Source of the DNA: CBFFRJ01 sp965644225
Lineage (GTDB): Bacteria > Pseudomonadota > Gammaproteobacteria > Enterobacterales > Enterobacteriaceae
Assembly: GCF_965644225.1 (NCBI RefSeq)
Contig: NZ_CBFFRJ010000135.1
Coordinates: forward strand, 1-13,988
Length of the DNA stretch: 13,988 nt
Direction: 5' to 3'
Shown here one piece after another: positions 11,871-13,988 of the stretch. The notes under the pieces are model-generated. The model searched no databases, was not told the DNA's origin, and saw only the letters and a program-made list of their open reading frames with translations. Both the position numbers and the translations under genes were made by a program. Within the stretch, counting starts at the first letter, position 1, and each line of letters starts with the position of its first letter.

Positions 11871-12431
11871 ATGGCAACCACGAAGATAATCACCCAGGCA
11901 GAGGCGTTTAAGCTGATAGGCTGGCTTGAGAGTCATAACAAACAGCTATTCGCAGATGTAGCGATCACTATGGCCTCTTTATGTTTACGTGTCGGGGATA
12001 CGGTGAATTTGAAGTTCAGCCAGTTCAAGGAGGGAAATACGCTGGAAGTGCTGGAGAGTAAGACGGGCAAGAAGAAGGAAATCATAGTCCCTGCGAAGGT
12101 GTGGGAGATTGTAGAACGTCGCCGCCAGGCATTCCCGAAAGACGAATATGTTTTCACGTCACACAGCAATCGTGCATCAGGAAAAGCCCCTGTCAGCCGT
12201 GAACAGGTGAACCGTGAGATCAAACAGGCTGCGGAGAATGTGGGGATCAAAGGAACAGTAGGATGCCATTCTTTTCGCAAGTTTTCTGCCACACAGGTGT
12301 GGGAGAAGTCTAACGGGAATTTGGCTTTAGCAATGAAAGCGCTGAACCACTCAGATCCTAAAGTCACCATGAACTATTTGAAGATTGACGTTAAGAGCGT
12401 GGGCGCTGCCCTTGCAAACATTTGGGAGTGA
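11871..12431 (+). CDS. Small tyrosine recombinase, catalytic domain only
   Basis: A 186-residue protein starting at ATG 11871 behind GGAG. It consists of little more than the catalytic domain of tyrosine recombinases. The active-site set is complete: R40 (in LCLRVGDT), K64 (in ESKTGKKK), H133 and R136 (in CHSFRKFS), H160 (in LNHSDPKV) and the nucleophile Y169 (in MNYLKI). The core-binding N-terminal domain of integrases and XerC/D is absent, as in FimB/FimE-type inverters and some plasmid-borne recombinases of about 190 residues. Next to an origin-like region, the best guess is multimer resolution or a DNA switch, with the 17-bp direct repeat upstream as a possible site. It is distinct from the full-length integrase at 950. 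Functional assignment beyond recombinase is inference. Confidence 0.88.
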   Translation: MATTKIITQAEAFKLIGWLESHNKQLFADVAITMASLCLRVGDTVNLKFSQFKEGNTLEVLESKTGKKKEIIVPAKVWEIVERRRQAFPKDEYVFTSHSNRASGKAPVSREQVNREIKQAAENVGIKGTVGCHSFRKFSATQVWEKSNGNLALAMKALNHSDPKVTMNYLKIDVKSVGAALANIWE

Positions 12432-12438
12432 TCAATAT

Positions 12439-12464
12439 GAAACAAAGAGGGCAAAATGCCCCCT
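12439..12464 (-). terminator. Terminator after the DUF1493-like gene, possibly bidirectional
   Basis: On the minus strand GGGC, ATTTT loop, GCCC (12461-12449) is followed by TCTTTGTTT. It starts at the stop codon of the leftward gene and lies 7 bp past the recombinase stop at 12431, so it may serve both genes. The + side lacks a U-run. Confidence 0.6.
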
Positions 12465-12789
12465 ATTCGTACAACCATCTTCCGGCTTTGGCAGATTCGA
12501 TCAGCATACCAACATTGAAATCTGGTACAGGAACAGGCTCTGTTTTCTTAAATGGATTCCATGAAACAGGCTGGTCAGGATAGTAAGTTTCTATTTTAAA
12601 GTTCCCCCGTTCAACTTTGAACGCATCGAAAAACTTATCCATTAATTCACCAGCTTCAAGCTCATCAAGACTCAAATCAGTATCAAGATCCGTTTCAGGT
12701 GTTAGCTCTACTTTCTTGAACTTGAATAGGTACGTGCCAGCATAAGGCCGTACAAGCTCATAAACGCGCTGCTCAACATTGTTTACCAT
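12463..12789 (-). CDS. DUF1493-family, acyl-carrier-protein-like
   Basis: A 108-residue protein starting at ATG 12789. Sequence features recalled from the DUF1493 family are present: VYELVRPYAGTYLFKFKKVELTPETDL, then LSLDELEAGELMDKFFDAF, then YYPDQPVSWNPFKK and FNVGMLIESAKAGRWLY at the end. The family has been described as putative acyl carriers. The LSLDELE segment around S40 sits where an ACP has its DSL attachment serine, but the usual aspartate before it is replaced by leucine, so carrier activity is doubtful. The start overlaps the upstream membrane-protein gene by 7 bases, which shows co-translation. Such pairs are, to my memory, recurrent in enterobacteria. The role is unknown. Confidence 0.78.
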   Translation of the reverse strand: MVNNVEQRVYELVRPYAGTYLFKFKKVELTPETDLDTDLSLDELEAGELMDKFFDAFKVERGNFKIETYYPDQPVSWNPFKKTEPVPVPDFNVGMLIESAKAGRWLYE

Positions 12790-13247
12790 AACTTATCGTT
12801 ACCCCGCGCTATAGCGTTGTAGTCTCGGATAGTGCGATAAGTGATTTGAGAGATATCAGAAGCTAAGATAACCCACCCCACGACAGGAATAGCCCTGCCC
12901 GTAAAGGTTCCAATGTTAGCTACCGCCCTGATTCTGATTGTAGAAGGTGGATAACCACCTATAACGGAAGGAAGTTTGATACCGAAAGGGAACTGCGCTT
13001 TTTTGAACACTTTTCGCGAGGCTTTAGACGCATAGGATGTTCCCTTTTCAGCGCCGTTTGGTTTTGCCCGTGTAGGGAGAGTATTACGCCCAGATACAAT
13101 GGCAACTACAGCACCGAAATCAACAAGACCTAAACCAAGTTGATCGACAACATTTTCACAGAAGACCATGAAAAAAAGCTCGGAGGCGGTGAGGTTTGAA
13201 CGCCCCGCATAGAAGTATGTTCCGTTGAGTTCCTCGACTGTATCCAC
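12783..13247 (-). CDS. Glycine-rich membrane protein paired with DUF1493 (STM2901-like by memory)
   Basis: Preferred start GTG 13247, behind AAGGA at a 7-8 base spacing (154 residues). A TTG at 13280 is also open but lacks a ribosome site. The body begins MDTVEELNGTYFYAGRSNLTASE. Hydrophobic segments occur at about residues 23-45 (LFFMVFCENVVDQLGLGLVD and GAVVAIVSG) and 120-140 (AIPVVGWVILASDISQI), with a basic Gly/Ser-rich middle (KGTSYASKASRKVFKK). The C-terminal GRAIPVVGWVILASD motif recurs in pre-toxin and membrane-inserting modules of enterobacteria. I recall the family name STM2901, but could not verify it. It overlaps the DUF1493 gene, so the two work together. An accessory or defence role is possible but not shown. 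Confidence 0.7.
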   Translation of the reverse strand: MDTVEELNGTYFYAGRSNLTASELFFMVFCENVVDQLGLGLVDFGAVVAIVSGRNTLPTRAKPNGAEKGTSYASKASRKVFKKAQFPFGIKLPSVIGGYPPSTIRIRAVANIGTFTGRAIPVVGWVILASDISQITYRTIRDYNAIARGNDKLW

Positions 13248-13353
13248 GTCCCAATCCTTATGACTCTGAATGTATTGCAATCATAACGGCTGATTTACAG
13301 ACAGTCACCCCTAAAACATGGCGTTAGCAGTATGGGTTAAGAAGGCAATACGA

Positions 13354-13374
13354 GGGAGCGTAATGCCCCCTTTT
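13354..13374. terminator. Hairpin with terminator-like shape
   Basis: GGGAGC (13354-13359), loop GTAAT, GCCCCC (13365-13370), then TTTT. The stem has one G-U type pair. The T-run is on the + side, while the gene just ended lies on the minus strand, so its orientation is unclear. It resembles the hairpin at 12449-12463, which shares the GGGC/GCCC core. Confidence 0.45.
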
Positions 13375-13377
13375 CAA

Positions 13378-13638
13378 TTATACATCCCACGGATTTGTTT
13401 TAATTTTTCTCATTTTGTATTCGATGCCACACACGGTGAAAGTGTGTTTCTCAGTGTCGATCACTCCCTCAACTTCTTTGTAGTCGAATGGGAATTTCAC
13501 TTTATTGTCGTTGATTTTGTACAAACCGCCAGGAATGTTGGGACCATGGTTGACCTGCAAATAATCGCCCTTGACTGTCCAACGCCCTTCTACCTGGTAT
13601 TCAATGGCACTACCATGATCAGTGAAGTAAATGCTCAT
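13378..13638 (-). CDS. Small beta-rich protein, unknown function
   Basis: An 86-residue protein starting at ATG 13638, with AAGGA about 7 bases upstream. It lies 9 bases after the stop of the preceding gene, so it is in an operon. It is predicted mostly beta: YFTDHGSAIEYQVEGRWTVKGDYLQVNHG, then GGLYKINDNKVKFPFDYKEV, then EGVIDTEKHTFTVCGIEYKMRKI. The pattern of short strands with Gly turns and aromatic residues resembles lipocalin-like or immunity-type small proteins, but this is only a shape impression. It has no signal peptide and a single cysteine. Not recognised. Confidence 0.7.
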   Translation of the reverse strand: MSIYFTDHGSAIEYQVEGRWTVKGDYLQVNHGPNIPGGLYKINDNKVKFPFDYKEVEGVIDTEKHTFTVCGIEYKMRKIKTNPWDV

Positions 13639-13647
13639 GATGATTCC

Positions 13648-13988
13648 TTACTCTTTGAACTCGATTTCTTGATCATCAAGTTCCCCATGGCGGGAGATTT
13701 TCATTGAGAATCGTTTGAAGGTTTTGAAAAACTCCTCAAGCGTCATTGTGACTTTTTCCCTTCTTAACCCATGTTCATCGTCTGAAACAAATGCTTCAAC
13801 ATCAAAGAAACGCTCTGCTGAGTAGAAGGAAATACCTTTCACAATCTCACCTTCTTTCAATACCCCTTTGTCTCTCAGAAAGTCGCTAAAGTCTTCCTGA
13901 TCAGCGCTGTCTGAACCGCCCCGGGAATCCTGGAGACTAAACTCTTTGAGAGAGAGGTAAACAGGATGACTAAAAACACACGTTTTTC
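13648..13988 (-). CDS. Partial protein of unknown function, 5' end beyond the window
   Basis: The reading frame is open from the stop at 13648 to the right edge of the window, giving 113 codons, so its true start lies outside. A TTG at 13860 would be a poor internal start. The upstream part continues as clear protein (KTCVFSHPVYLSLKEFSL, then SRGGSDSADQEDFSDFLRDKGV). Residues then run KEGEIVKGISFYSAERFFDVEAFVSDDEHGL and end in a Lys/Phe-rich helix, LEEFFKTFKRFSMK. It is cytoplasmic in appearance and acidic at the start. It lies 9 bp upstream of the small beta-rich gene in the same direction, as part of the cargo module. Not recognised. Confidence 0.75.
   Translation of the reverse strand, partial: KTCVFSHPVYLSLKEFSLQDSRGGSDSADQEDFSDFLRDKGVLKEGEIVKGISFYSAERFFDVEAFVSDDEHGLRREKVTMTLEEFFKTFKRFSMKISRHGELDDQEIEFKE

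Overview
The window looks like part of an enterobacterial mobile element, either a phage satellite or a phage-plasmid. The evidence is moderate GC, Shine-Dalgarno-led tightly packed genes, sigma70-type promoters, a 3' fragment of a glycine tRNA gene beside an integrase, and a DUF1493-type gene pair of enterobacterial character. No plasmid or phage type could be named from the sequence alone.

Layout. Positions 1-950 hold a truncated HEPN-like gene, a stretch with no recognisable gene, an 11-bp stem-loop, and a 24-nt tRNA-Gly 3' end (834-857) that is a likely attachment site. A full-length tyrosine integrase (950-2188) and a small repeat protein (2373-2624) follow on the + strand, ending at a bidirectional terminator. 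From there to about 10375 everything reads leftward on the minus strand in two transcriptional blocks. The right block (10334 to 7786) is driven by a strong promoter at 10378-10350 with a palindrome in its spacer. It encodes a small protein with an ambiguous start, a ribbon-helix-helix protein, two winged-helix proteins, a 35-residue membrane peptide and two unknown proteins. The left block (7180 to 2644) encodes virion parts: a small protein, a decoration-like protein, a major capsid protein, an HTH-like protein, a tape measure protein and a Dit-like baseplate protein.

Between the two blocks lies a textbook promoter (7770-7742), about 490 nt of folded non-coding leader, and an intrinsic terminator (7245-7219) placed just before the first structural gene. 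This is the layout of a late operon controlled by antitermination, comparable in logic to lambda PR'-tR'. No terminase, portal, tail tube or lysis gene is visible, so the structural set appears to be a subset: a shell, a tail ruler and a baseplate hub.

Positions 10338-11870 are non-coding and look like a replication or maintenance locus. They contain a chain of strong hairpins (10685-10918), a mutually exclusive hairpin pair, four palindromes of the type ACATCAWTTTGATGT spaced 32, 32 and 42 bp apart (whole helical turns), a 16-bp palindrome, an 11-bp tandem repeat, DnaA-box-like sites and a very AT-rich 30-mer. To its right is a catalytic-domain-only tyrosine recombinase (11871-12431). The right end (12463-13988) is a minus-strand cargo module: a DUF1493 (acyl-carrier-like) protein, a glycine-rich membrane protein, and two unknown proteins, the last running off the window.

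My leading reading is a self-maintaining, integrating element that supplies its own capsid shell and tape measure, would depend on other functions (a helper or genes outside the window) for packaging, and controls its structural operon by a terminator in a long leader RNA. The gene calls are mostly solid. The system-level reading is inference.
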